Notes: a model not told the origin generated them from the sequence alone. A DNA stretch of 25,120 nt from an uncultured Selenomonadaceae bacterium (GCA_905235425.1 CAJOKY010000004.1:1-25120); one strand, 5' to 3'. Shown: positions 1-6,821, counted from the stretch's first letter. Translations and numbers: made by a program.

Positions 1-667
1 ATACGGTACAAAGACGCGTGAACAGGTTTTAAGTTACGTTGACGCGGCTTTTAAATTTTTAACTTCGCAAAATGTAGGCGCAATAGTCGTAGCTTGCAAC
101 ACGGCAACTTCCGTAGCAGTTCGCCCAATGCGTGAGAAATATGCTCTGCCGATTATCGGAATGGAACCTGCCGTTAAGGTTGCACTTGACAAATATCCGC
201 AGAAAAAAGTTTTGGTGACGGCTACGGAAATTACTATTCGCGGCGAAAAAATTAAACGCCTAATTTCACGCCTTAACGCAAAAAATTTGGCGTACCTGCG
301 CGCCTTGCCTAAGCTTGTAGATTTTGCAGAGCGGCAGGAATTTAATTCGGACGCGGTTGAAAAATATTTGCGTGAAGAATTTTCCGCCTATGATTTCAAA
401 GATTTTTCGTCGATAGTTTTGGGCTGTACGCACTTCAACTATTTCAAAGAAACTATGAAAAAAATTTTGCCCGCGCATATGAAAATTTTGGACGGCAACG
501 CGGGGACGCTTAATCAGCTTGTACGGTTGGCAAAGTTAAATGTCGGTGAAGGGAAAAAAAATCCGCCTGTGGAGTACTTTTACTCGGGGCGGCGTGTCAC
601 TACGCGTGATGAATTGGCGCGGCTTGAAAATTATTTACGGCGTCTTGACGAAATGGATTTGATTTAG
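1..667 (+). CDS. murI: Glutamate racemase MurI, 5'-truncated by the window edge
   Basis: Interconverts L- and D-glutamate in the cytoplasm, supplying D-glutamate for peptidoglycan. The frame is open from base 2, so the true start lies upstream; the ATG at 128 is internal. The visible part begins YGTKTREQV and carries both catalytic cysteine regions of the family: VACNTATS early in the visible part and LGCTHFNYF near the C-terminus, where the usual text is GCTHYPLL. The C-terminal GNAGTLNQLVRL region also fits. The TAG stop (665-667) lies in the first unit of a 7-bp repeat array, and rbgA converges from the other strand and ends in the same array. Family identification is firm; the HFNYF variant of the second cysteine motif is mildly unusual. 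Confidence 0.93.
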   Translation, partial: YGTKTREQVLSYVDAAFKFLTSQNVGAIVVACNTATSVAVRPMREKYALPIIGMEPAVKVALDKYPQKKVLVTATEITIRGEKIKRLISRLNAKNLAYLRALPKLVDFAERQEFNSDAVEKYLREEFSAYDFKDFSSIVLGCTHFNYFKETMKKILPAHMKILDGNAGTLNQLVRLAKLNVGEGKKNPPVEYFYSGRRVTTRDELARLENYLRRLDEMDLI

Positions 668-703
668 CGGTTAGCGGTTAGCTGTTAGCTTTTAGCTTTT
701 AGG
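662..703. repeat. Heptad tandem repeat, six units of N-N-TTAGC type
   Basis: Six consecutive 7-bp units: ATTTAGC, GGTTAGC, GGTTAGC, TGTTAGC, TTTTAGC, TTTTAGG. The first unit contains the murI stop TAG and the last contains, on the other strand, the rbgA stop TAA. Similar arrays lie at 6641, 9418, 20329, 22301 and 24851. Confidence 0.9.
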
Positions 704-1568
704 TTGCAGGTTCGTCTAAAGTCACTCTGCCGAGTTTACCTGCGCGAAATTCTGAAAGTACAAGCTTAACCGCTTTATCAGTGTCAAGCAAGCCGCCCTT
801 ACGAATACAGCCGCGCTTAAAGCCAATTTTTTCTAAAAGTTCCTGCCCAATTTCCGGCAACGGCTCAGAAATTTTATACCTCTCGCAAATACCGGCGGGA
901 TTTTTTTTTGCCAACGTTTCAAGCAAAAGCCACGTTATCGGCTCAAGGTCGTGTATCTCGTCGCTTATGGCATAAGTCCACGCCAACTTTAAAGCAATGT
1001 CTTGATCTTCAAACTTCGGCGGCAAAATGCCGGGCGTATCCAAAAGTTGAAGTCCGTCGGCAATTTTAATCCACTGCTTAGCACGGGTAACGCCGGGACG
1101 ATTTTCAATCTTTGTATGGTTGACGCCGGCAAGACGATTTATCAAAGAAGATTTACCGGCGTTCGGTATGCCGATAACCATAGCTCGCGCAGGTCGCGGT
1201 TTTGCGCCGTACTTCACCAGCTTATGTGTATTTTTTTCGGCTAAAGACTTTGCCTCTGAAATTAATTTTTTTATGCCTGTACCTTGCACCGCGTCAACTG
1301 CAACGGCGGATATCTCAGCGTCACGGAAATGTTTCAGCCAAAGTTTTGTATCTTCTGCGTCGGCTAAGTCGGCTTTTAACATTGCAATTAATTTTGGTTT
1401 ATCGCCAAGTATTTCTTGCAGATTGGCATTTTGACTGCTTGCCGGTATTCGTGCGTCCAAAACTTCTATTACAAGGTCGACTAGCTTTAAATTTTCCTCA
1501 ATCAGCCGCTCCGCCTTTTTCATATGACCTGGAAACCATTGTAATGTTTCTGATAATTGTTCGCTCAA
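699..1568 (-). CDS. rbgA: Ribosome biogenesis GTPase RbgA (YlqF)
   Basis: Circularly permuted GTPase that acts in late assembly of the 50S subunit. Read from a TTG at 1568 (SEQLSETLQWFPGHM), which has AAAGGAGTGAT placed correctly upstream; the ATG at 1598 would put the ribosome binding site inside the gene. The product is 289 aa, a normal length. The G motifs come in permuted order: G4 region near residues 64-67, G1 GIPNAGKS at 133-140, G2 threonine at about 161, G3 DTPG at 177-180, then the C-terminal RNA-binding domain ending in the RGCIRKGGLLD region. The G4 motif reads LKAD where the family has NKAD, so the guanine-contacting asparagine appears replaced by leucine. It is convergent with murI and divergent from the 149-aa gene. 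Confidence 0.93.
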   Translation of the reverse strand: MSEQLSETLQWFPGHMKKAERLIEENLKLVDLVIEVLDARIPASSQNANLQEILGDKPKLIAMLKADLADAEDTKLWLKHFRDAEISAVAVDAVQGTGIKKLISEAKSLAEKNTHKLVKYGAKPRPARAMVIGIPNAGKSSLINRLAGVNHTKIENRPGVTRAKQWIKIADGLQLLDTPGILPPKFEDQDIALKLAWTYAISDEIHDLEPITWLLLETLAKKNPAGICERYKISEPLPEIGQELLEKIGFKRGCIRKGGLLDTDKAVKLVLSEFRAGKLGRVTLDEPAT

Positions 1569-1642
1569 ATGTATCACTCCTTTTGAAGGGATATTCAAAA
1601 TTACGTTGAACTTTATATAAAAATTTAGAAAGGATTTTTTAG

Positions 1643-2092
1643 ATGACTGGTGACATTTATAAAGTTAATCATGGTCGAAATTGTTTTACTGATGATGAAT
1701 GGCAGATATTTTTAAATTATAAAGTTATCGTTGTTGCCGGATTTTATGAGGAAACCAGATTAAAAGAAATGAAATTTGGAGATTATTTTTGTTTGAATCA
1801 CGGCAACATTAACGGTGGGCAAGGATTTCAATTAATTGGAAGAATCGTTGACGTTGATGCTGTTAAATGTCCGGTTAAAAACGGTTGGTGGCAACGCAGT
1901 TATGAACCTGTCATCAAGCCTAAATTGGGCAAAGAATTTTATACAGGGGCATCCAAAAAGAAGTGGACACCTTCAGGATTGGGTGGACATGGTGAAGGAA
2001 CAATTTTCCAAGTGCCGAAAAACGAAGAATCCGATTTTGAAAAAATAATTTTGATTCCGCATTTCGGAATAACTTTGTCACAACTTTTTTAA
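1643..2092 (+). CDS. Uncharacterised 149-aa protein
   Basis: I do not recognise this protein with confidence. It starts at ATG with GAAAGGA about 9 bases upstream and is followed by its own terminator. It is soluble, with no signal peptide or membrane segment, and is aromatic-rich. Visible landmarks are KFGDYFCLN (about 48-56), FQLIGRIVDV, WWQRSY in the middle, a KKWTPSG stretch, and EKIILIPHFG near the end. The pattern of a GDY strand, an IGRIV strand and conserved tryptophans faintly recalls PUA/EVE-like modification-reader domains found beside or inside McrB-type restriction enzymes, but this is weak inference. It is more AT-rich than its neighbours, stands alone between divergent rbgA and convergent kinase-like gene, and may be acquired. 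Confidence 0.75.
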   Translation: MTGDIYKVNHGRNCFTDDEWQIFLNYKVIVVAGFYEETRLKEMKFGDYFCLNHGNINGGQGFQLIGRIVDVDAVKCPVKNGWWQRSYEPVIKPKLGKEFYTGASKKKWTPSGLGGHGEGTIFQVPKNEESDFEKIILIPHFGITLSQLF

Positions 2093-2112
2093 AATAGTTT
2101 CAAAAAAAATTT

Positions 2113-2158
2113 AGCGGTGTACAGATTGAAATCTTGATTGTACGCCGCTTTTTATTTT
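2113..2158 (+). terminator. Rho-independent terminator after the 149-aa gene
   Basis: AGCGGTGTAC pairs with GTACGCCGCT (one G-T pair) around a loop that can itself pair (AGAT...ATCT), followed by TTTTTATTTT. It lies between convergent genes, so it may also serve the kinase-like gene on the other strand. Confidence 0.8.
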
Positions 2159-2177
2159 AAAAATTTTGGTACACAGT

Positions 2178-3011
2178 TCAAATTTTGATATCTTCAAAAG
2201 TCAACTCGTTATCTTCGGTAACGGTCAATTCGTCGATGACAACATCTTCATCATCTTCAATCTTAAAATAGTCACCGTCCTCTTGCAACATCCACGTTTC
2301 ATTAGCAGTGGCGGAATTTTTTAAAACGGTCTCAACATTTTTGCCGTCGCTTGCATAATAAAATTTTTCAGCGTCTTCACGTGACAAGCCGCCTTGAACT
2401 TTGCGTGAAATTAAGCGCTCTTTCAAAAGTTCGGGACGCGCCTTGATAAATACGGTGTAGTCGGCAAGCACGCGAATATTTGTCCAGCGCGGATCTTTCA
2501 GCAGTAAATAATTTCCCTCAAGCAAAATGATATCGTCTTCAACGCTTAAAACGTCATGCACGACGTCATGGAGCATTCTGTCATAAGTATTCCAATTCGT
2601 ACCTTCCTGCCGCACTTCGCGCAGTTTTTCATGCAGAGTGTCAACGTCGAAAGTTTCCGGCGCACCTTTTATGTCGTTAAGCAAAATTTCTTGACCGTCT
2701 TTTGTAATTTTATTTGCCTTGAGATAATCCGAAGGATAATGAAAGCCGTCCATACCGAGAGCGCGTACCGGCGTAATTTCCATATCTGCGCGGCTAAGCT
2801 GTTCAAGGAATTGTACAAGCGTAGTTTTACCTACACCAGGCGGCGCGGCGATAAATGCTACAACTTTTCTGTCGGTGACTTCGCGCAGTTCGCTAAGTTT
2901 TAAAAGAAACGGCTTGAAAATTTTTTTTATAGCACCTTGACTGAATCGCACTTCCTGCGGCAAGCCGTTCACGTCCATTTTATAAGTTTGCCAATTTTTA
3001 TTTTCGTCCAT
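2178..3011 (-). CDS. P-loop nucleoside/sugar kinase-like protein (phosphoribulokinase/uridine kinase superfamily)
   Basis: Probable cytoplasmic small-molecule kinase; the substrate cannot be told. The start is ATG at 3011 (MDENKNWQTYKMD), because AAAGGAGG lies 8 bases upstream; the longer frame to 3068 would begin inside the promoter. The product is 277 aa. Walker A is AAPPGVGKTT at about residues 55-64, followed by ALGMDGFHYPSDYL, the substrate-side DGFH motif seen in YggC/pantothenate-kinase-like and uridine-kinase-like enzymes, and IILLEGNYLLL (Walker B-like strand). A basic lid region FIKARPELLKERLISRK follows. After TWMLQEDGDYF the last 30 or so residues are strongly acidic (EDDEDVVIDEL...), an extension with no obvious role. 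Transcribed away from the CRISPR array, with its own promoter. Confidence 0.8.
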   Translation of the reverse strand: MDENKNWQTYKMDVNGLPQEVRFSQGAIKKIFKPFLLKLSELREVTDRKVVAFIAAPPGVGKTTLVQFLEQLSRADMEITPVRALGMDGFHYPSDYLKANKITKDGQEILLNDIKGAPETFDVDTLHEKLREVRQEGTNWNTYDRMLHDVVHDVLSVEDDIILLEGNYLLLKDPRWTNIRVLADYTVFIKARPELLKERLISRKVQGGLSREDAEKFYYASDGKNVETVLKNSATANETWMLQEDGDYFKIEDDEDVVIDELTVTEDNELTFEDIKI

Positions 3012-3036
3012 AAAAATTTCCTCCTTTGATAAAAGT

Positions 3037-3065
3037 ATTATACTAAATTTAAATTTTATAGACAA
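3037..3065 (-). promoter_or_regulatory. Promoter of the kinase-like gene
   Basis: On the minus strand: -35 TTGTCT (3065-3060), 17-bp spacer, -10 TATAAT (3042-3037), with the ribosome binding site following at about 3025. The -35 box sits immediately downstream (minus sense) of the hairpin that borders the CRISPR array. Confidence 0.7.
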
Positions 3066-3071
3066 CAAAAC

Positions 3072-3119
3072 AGCCGCAAGATCTGATTAAGATTCTACGG
3101 CTATTTTATTTTGTTATTT
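3072..3119. terminator. Imperfect terminator-like hairpin abutting the CRISPR array
   Basis: AGCCGCAAGATCT (3072-3084) pairs with AGATTCTACGGCT (3090-3102) over a 5-base loop with two mismatches. T-rich sequence follows on both strands: ATTTTATTTTG on plus, GTTTTGTTGTC on minus. No plus-strand gene ends here. On the minus strand it would stop transcripts coming out of the CRISPR array before the kinase promoter. Confidence 0.55.
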
Positions 3120-4095
3120 CAGACTCCTGTCGGAGATAGCTCTTCTAAACCAGAAAAAAATCGCTATTGGATGCCTGGATCGATAGGTTTCAGACTCCTG
3201 TCGGAGATAGGTCTTCTAAACTGTTGGAAGCTTGATTTAATGTGCCGGATAAAAAAAGTTTCAGACTCCTGTCGGAGATAGCTCTTCTAAACTTTATGTT
3301 ATGGAACTTATCCCTTTCGTTTTATTCAAATCAAAAGTTTCAGACTCCTGTCGGAGATAGCTCTTCTAAACTTTCAGCAGCACGGCGCAAAGCCGTCGTT
3401 CAAAAAAATTAGTTTCAGACTCCTGTCGGAGATAGCTCTTCTAAACTTGCAGAAGGCATTTCTAAGGTTATTACTTTTGTCGTCATTGGTTTCAGACTCC
3501 TGTCGGAGATAGCTCTTCTAAACTTTAAAAATTTAAGGAGTGTTTTCAGTGACAGTATTGAAAGTTTCAGACTCCTGTCGGAGATAGCTCTTCTAAACGG
3601 CAGCTCACAAATCTCACAAACAAGGTTTCAGACTCCTGTCGGAGATAGCTCTTCTAAACCTTGTCGCTGTCTGCACCAATCGTAGACGGAATTTTCTCAG
3701 TTTCAGACTCCTGTCGGAGATAGCTCTTCTAAACATAGTCGATTTAAAAATAGTTGACGAAAAGAACAAAGCGTTTCAGACTCCTGTCGGAGATAGCTCT
3801 TCTAAACGATTAGGCGGATGATTGCAAATGCCCGGCAGACAAAGTTTCAGACTCCTGTCGGAGATAGCTCTTCTAAACTTTTTTGACAAAATCTCATCAT
3901 TCGCTGGTGGTCTGATCCTGGTTTCAGACTCCTGTCGGAGATAGGTCTTCTAAACCGTCGGCATTGTCCGCCTCCGCCGCCTCATTATGTTTCAGACTCC
4001 TGTCGGAGATAGCTCTTCTAAACGATGCTATGGAAAAACAAATGAAAGCAGAAAGAAATGTTTCAGACTCCTGTCGGAGATAATTTTTAGTAAAC
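3116..4095. CRISPR. CRISPR array, 14 repeats of 35 bp and 13 spacers, no cas genes nearby
   Basis: The repeat, in plus sense, runs GTTTCAGACTCCTGTCGGAG then ATAGCTCTTCTAAAC (35 bp). Repeats start at 3116, 3187, 3258, 3337, 3412, 3489, 3564, 3625, 3700, 3773, 3844, 3921, 3989 and 4060. Repeat 1 differs only at its first base (G to A), repeats 2 and 12 share one C to G change (ATAGG for ATAGC), and the last repeat is 36 bp with its final 14 bp altered. Spacer lengths are 36, 36, 44, 40, 42, 40, 26, 40, 38, 36, 42, 33 and 36 bp, and all sequences differ. Read from the minus strand, the repeat has a CTCC-GACA-GGAG hairpin followed by exactly 8 bases, TCTGAAAC. This is the anatomy of Cas6-processed repeats with an 8-nt 5' handle (type I and III), and long variable spacers favour type III. 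The subtype is inference. Neighbouring genes are a kinase and a flavin reductase, so the effector must be elsewhere. Confidence 0.97.
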
Positions 4096-4122
4096 TTTAA
4101 ATGAAATCTTAAAATTTGTCAA
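4094..4122 (-). promoter_or_regulatory. Possible leftward promoter reading into the CRISPR array
   Basis: On the minus strand a perfect -35 TTGACA (4122-4117), a 17-bp spacer and a -10-like TAAAGT (4099-4094) whose end touches the last repeat. Transcription would begin inside the degenerate terminal repeat and run through the array as the strand with the 8-nt handle. The -10 box is only 4 of 6 matches. Confidence 0.45.
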
Positions 4123-4172
4123 GAAAAATTATTTTGTAGCGTCGGAAAGTAACCGTTACAGATGCCGTAAAG

Positions 4173-4201
4173 TTGCAACGTCAAAAAAAGTTTGTTACAA
4201 T
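4173..4201 (+). promoter_or_regulatory. Promoter of the flavin reductase-like gene
   Basis: -35 TTGCAA (4173-4178), 17-bp spacer, -10 TACAAT (4196-4201), 29 bp before the TTG start codon. It is divergent from the putative leftward array promoter. Confidence 0.7.
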
Positions 4202-4230
4202 GACAAAAAATTTTGGAAAGGGCGGTATAA

Positions 4231-4770
4231 TTGAAGAAAGAAATTAATGTATTTGAATACACTGCCGACATTATGAAGGCGTTGCACAAAGGCGGCGCGT
4301 TGCTTGTAAGTGAGGCGGAAGATTGCGTAAACGCCATGACAATCGGCTGGGGAACGGTTGGCATTGAATGGGAGGTGCCGATTTTCGTCGTGTATGTGCG
4401 TGAAGGCAGGTTTACCCGTGAACTGATTGACCGCACCGGCGAATTTACCGTAGCTGTACCATACGGCGAAAAATATTCCGCGCAGGTTACAAAGGCGTTG
4501 GGAATTTGCGGCAGTCGCTCAGGGCGCGATATGGATAAAATTGCCAAGTCGGGTATTCATATTGTCGACGCTGAAATTGTTCAACCGCCTGCGATTAAAG
4601 AATTTCCCTTAACGATTGAATGTCGCGTCGTATTCAGTCAAATGGAGCCGATTAAAGAAATTTCAAGCAAGTTCGGTAAGTTTTATCCTGCCGATAAATT
4701 GGACGAATACGGCGGCGCTCATATTGCCTATTACAGCGAAATTTTGAAAGCGTACATTATCGAAGAGTAA
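4231..4770 (+). CDS. Flavin reductase / flavoredoxin-like FMN-binding protein
   Basis: Predicted 179-aa cytoplasmic FMN-binding protein of the flavin reductase-like split-barrel family; partners are unknown. It starts at TTG 4231 with GGAAAGGGCGG just upstream. Family features visible are GGALLVSEAEDCVNAMTIGWGTVG (about residues 22-45; only the general pattern of a strand with NAMTIGW is diagnostic), VYVREGRFTRELI, and EFTVAVPYG followed by a GICGSRSGRDMDK loop that resembles the substrate/FMN loop of flavoredoxins. The C-terminal half reads IECRVVFSQ and ends in AYYSEILKAYIIEE. A terminator follows directly, so it is monocistronic. No electron-transfer partner is encoded nearby, and nothing links it to the CRISPR array apart from position. 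Confidence 0.85.
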   Translation: MKKEINVFEYTADIMKALHKGGALLVSEAEDCVNAMTIGWGTVGIEWEVPIFVVYVREGRFTRELIDRTGEFTVAVPYGEKYSAQVTKALGICGSRSGRDMDKIAKSGIHIVDAEIVQPPAIKEFPLTIECRVVFSQMEPIKEISSKFGKFYPADKLDEYGGAHIAYYSEILKAYIIEE

Positions 4771-4795
4771 ATATTTTGGGATTAAAAATTTTTTC

Positions 4796-4820
4796 GCGTC
4801 CGAAATTTGGGCGCTTTTTT
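4796..4820 (+). terminator. Rho-independent terminator after the flavin reductase gene
   Basis: GCGTCC pairs with GGGCGC (one G-T) over a 7-base loop, followed by six T. The aspS promoter begins two bases later. Confidence 0.85.
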
Positions 4821-4821
4821 G

Positions 4822-4850
4822 TTGACGTTACGAAATCTTTTAGGTATTAT
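4822..4850 (+). promoter_or_regulatory. aspS promoter
   Basis: -35 TTGACG (4822-4827), 17-bp spacer, -10 TATTAT (4845-4850). The short leader before the TTG start has no room for a T-box riboswitch, which many Firmicute synthetase genes have. Confidence 0.8.
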
Positions 4851-4874
4851 TGGCAGTCTAAGGAGGAATTTTTT

Positions 4875-6662
4875 TTGGAAACATTAAAAGGAATGGAACG
4901 TACGCGAAATTGCGGCGAACTTAGAAAAAATGACGAAGGTAAAGAAGTTCAACTGGCAGGCTGGGTATCACGTCGCAGGGATCACGGCGGCTTAATTTTT
5001 GTCGATATGCGTGACAGGAGCGGCATAGTTCAAGTGGTATTCGACGCGTCGGCAATGGGTACAGATGCTTTTCATAAGGCTGAAACACTGCGCAATGAAT
5101 TTGTTATCGGTATTCGCGGCACGGTACGCGCACGCAGTGACGAGACGATTAACCCCAAAATGGATACCGGCGAAATTGAAATTGTCACGAACGAACTTAG
5201 AATTTTGAATAAGGCTAAAACGCCGCCTTTCTATATTCAAGACGGCATTGACGTTGACGAAAATGTCAGATTGCGTTATCGTTACCTTGATTTACGCCGC
5301 GCAGAAATGCAACAAAATATTATGTTGCGTCATCGTGTTGCAAAATTGATGCGCGATTATCTTGACGAAAACGGCTTTTTAGAAATTGAAACGCCTATGC
5401 TCTGCCGCAGTACTCCGGAAGGTGCAAGGGATTTTCTCGTACCCAGCAGATTAAATCCCGGTCAATTCTACGCCCTGCCGCAGTCGCCGCAAATTTTTAA
5501 GCAGTTGTTAATGGTTTCCGGCTTTGAAAAATATTTTCAGATTGTGCGCTGTTTCCGCGATGAAGATTTACGCGCAGATCGTCAGCCGGAATTTACGCAA
5601 CTTGATATTGAAACGTCATTTTTGAATCAAGACCAAATTATCACGCTTATGGAAGGCTTGATTAAGAAAATTTTTGAAACGACGCTTGACGTAAAAGTTG
5701 AAACGCCTTTCCGCCGTATGAGTTGGCAGGAGGCTATGGATCGCTACGGCACTGATAAGCCGGATTTAAGGTTCGGTATGGAGTTGCAGGATATTTCCGA
5801 ATACGTCAAAGGCTCTGACTTCAAAGTTTTTTCAAGCGTCTTGGAAAACGGCGGGCAAATTAAAGTTATCAACGTCGAAGGCTACGCCAACATTCCGCGT
5901 AAAGAATTGGACGGGCTTGTTGAGTACGCGAAGATTTACGGCGCTAAAGGTCTTGCATGGATTCAGTACACCGACGAAGGCATCAAGTCACCTTTCAAAA
6001 AGTTTTACTCTGATGAAACCTTCGCGCAGATTAAAAAGGCGGTTAATGCCGAAACAGGCGATTTGCTTTTGGTAGTCGGCGATAAACCTTCAGTCGTCGC
6101 GCAGGCTCTCGGTGAATTGCGTCTTGAAATGGCGCGTCGTCGCAAATTGATTGACGAAAATAAACTCTGTTTCTTGTGGGTAGTCGATTTTCCGATGTTT
6201 GAATACGTCGAAGAAGACAAACGCTACAAGGCTATGCATCACCCATTCACCGCGCCGCGTGAAGAAGATATAGAATTTTTGCTTACCGAGCCGGAAAAAG
6301 TTAAAGCCAACGCTTACGACATAGTTTTAAACGGCGTGGAAGTCGGCGGCGGCAGTTTGCGTATTTACAACAGCGATTTGCAGGAAAAAGTTTTTGAGGC
6401 TATCGGCTTGACTAAGGAAGAGGCGCATGCGAAATTCGGATTTTTAATGGACGCCTTTGAATACGGTACGCCTCCGCACGGCGGTATTGCATTTGGACTT
6501 GACAGACTTATTATGCTTATGGCTAAGAGAAAATCCATTCGTGACGTGATAGCTTTTCCGAAGACACAAAGTGCTATAGATCCAATGAGTCATGCGCCGA
6601 GTGAAGTTGATGAAAAGCAACTGCGCGAACTGCATATAAAAAGTAGAGTAAGTAGTAAGTAG
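4875..6662 (+). CDS. aspS: Aspartyl-tRNA synthetase
   Basis: Class II synthetase that charges tRNA with aspartate. The frame is open from 4776, but AGGAGG at 4861-4866 points to TTG 4875 (ETLKGMERTRNCGELR); starting earlier would run through the promoter. The product is 595 aa, normal for the bacterial type. Order of domains: N-terminal OB fold binding the anticodon (GWVSRRRDHGGLIFVDMRD), class II core with motif 2 at about residues 227-246 (FRDEDLRADRQPEFTQ), the bacterial insertion domain, and motif 3 at about 537 (GIAFGLDRLIML). The natural end should be close to ELHIK; the last residues SRVSSK are encoded by the heptad repeat array, which also provides the stop. Whether it is discriminating or also charges tRNA-Asn cannot be read reliably here. 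A partial tRNA-Asp gene lies at the right edge of the window. Confidence 0.97.
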   Translation: METLKGMERTRNCGELRKNDEGKEVQLAGWVSRRRDHGGLIFVDMRDRSGIVQVVFDASAMGTDAFHKAETLRNEFVIGIRGTVRARSDETINPKMDTGEIEIVTNELRILNKAKTPPFYIQDGIDVDENVRLRYRYLDLRRAEMQQNIMLRHRVAKLMRDYLDENGFLEIETPMLCRSTPEGARDFLVPSRLNPGQFYALPQSPQIFKQLLMVSGFEKYFQIVRCFRDEDLRADRQPEFTQLDIETSFLNQDQIITLMEGLIKKIFETTLDVKVETPFRRMSWQEAMDRYGTDKPDLRFGMELQDISEYVKGSDFKVFSSVLENGGQIKVINVEGYANIPRKELDGLVEYAKIYGAKGLAWIQYTDEGIKSPFKKFYSDETFAQIKKAVNAETGDLLLVVGDKPSVVAQALGELRLEMARRRKLIDENKLCFLWVVDFPMFEYVEEDKRYKAMHHPFTAPREEDIEFLLTEPEKVKANAYDIVLNGVEVGGGSLRIYNSDLQEKVFEAIGLTKEEAHAKFGFLMDAFEYGTPPHGGIAFGLDRLIMLMAKRKSIRDVIAFPKTQSAIDPMSHAPSEVDEKQLRELHIKSRVSSK

Positions 6663-6717
6663 TGAGGTAGTGAGTAGTGACTACTTACTATTAACTACTA
6701 ACTACTAACTACTAACT
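6641..6717. repeat. Heptad tandem repeat, eleven units, reversing orientation midway
   Basis: Eleven 7-bp units in one phase, from AAGTAGA, GTAAGTA, GTAAGTA through AGTGAGT to ATTAACT and three ACTAACT. The first three units are inside the aspS reading frame and the stop is in the third/fourth. The unit sense flips in the middle, so AGTAAGTAGT (6654-6663) can pair with ACTACTTACT (6680-6689). Confidence 0.9.
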
Positions 6718-6742
6718 ACATCAACATTTTTTGACGGTAAAG

Positions 6743-6771
6743 TTGACGATAAACAAATGAAGTGATAAAAT
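6743..6771 (+). promoter_or_regulatory. rpsU promoter
   Basis: -35 TTGACG (6743-6748), 17-bp spacer, -10 TAAAAT (6766-6771), about 50 bp before the GTG start. It lies just after the heptad array. Confidence 0.75.
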
Positions 6772-6821
6772 AGGCAGGTACGCGACAGCTAAGTTTTTAA
6801 GCGGAGGGAGGGAAGATAGCC

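Noticed and set aside
3116..4095. Array assigned to Cas9, Cas12a or Cas13a
   Set aside because: The repeat has no GTAGAT end (Cas12a) and no ACTAAAAC end (Cas13a), spacers vary far more than in type II, and I see no tracrRNA-like anti-repeat in the window.
4776..4874. 33-residue N-terminal extension of AspRS
   Set aside because: It covers the terminator of the previous gene and the aspS promoter; the AGGAGG at 4861 supports the TTG start at 4875.
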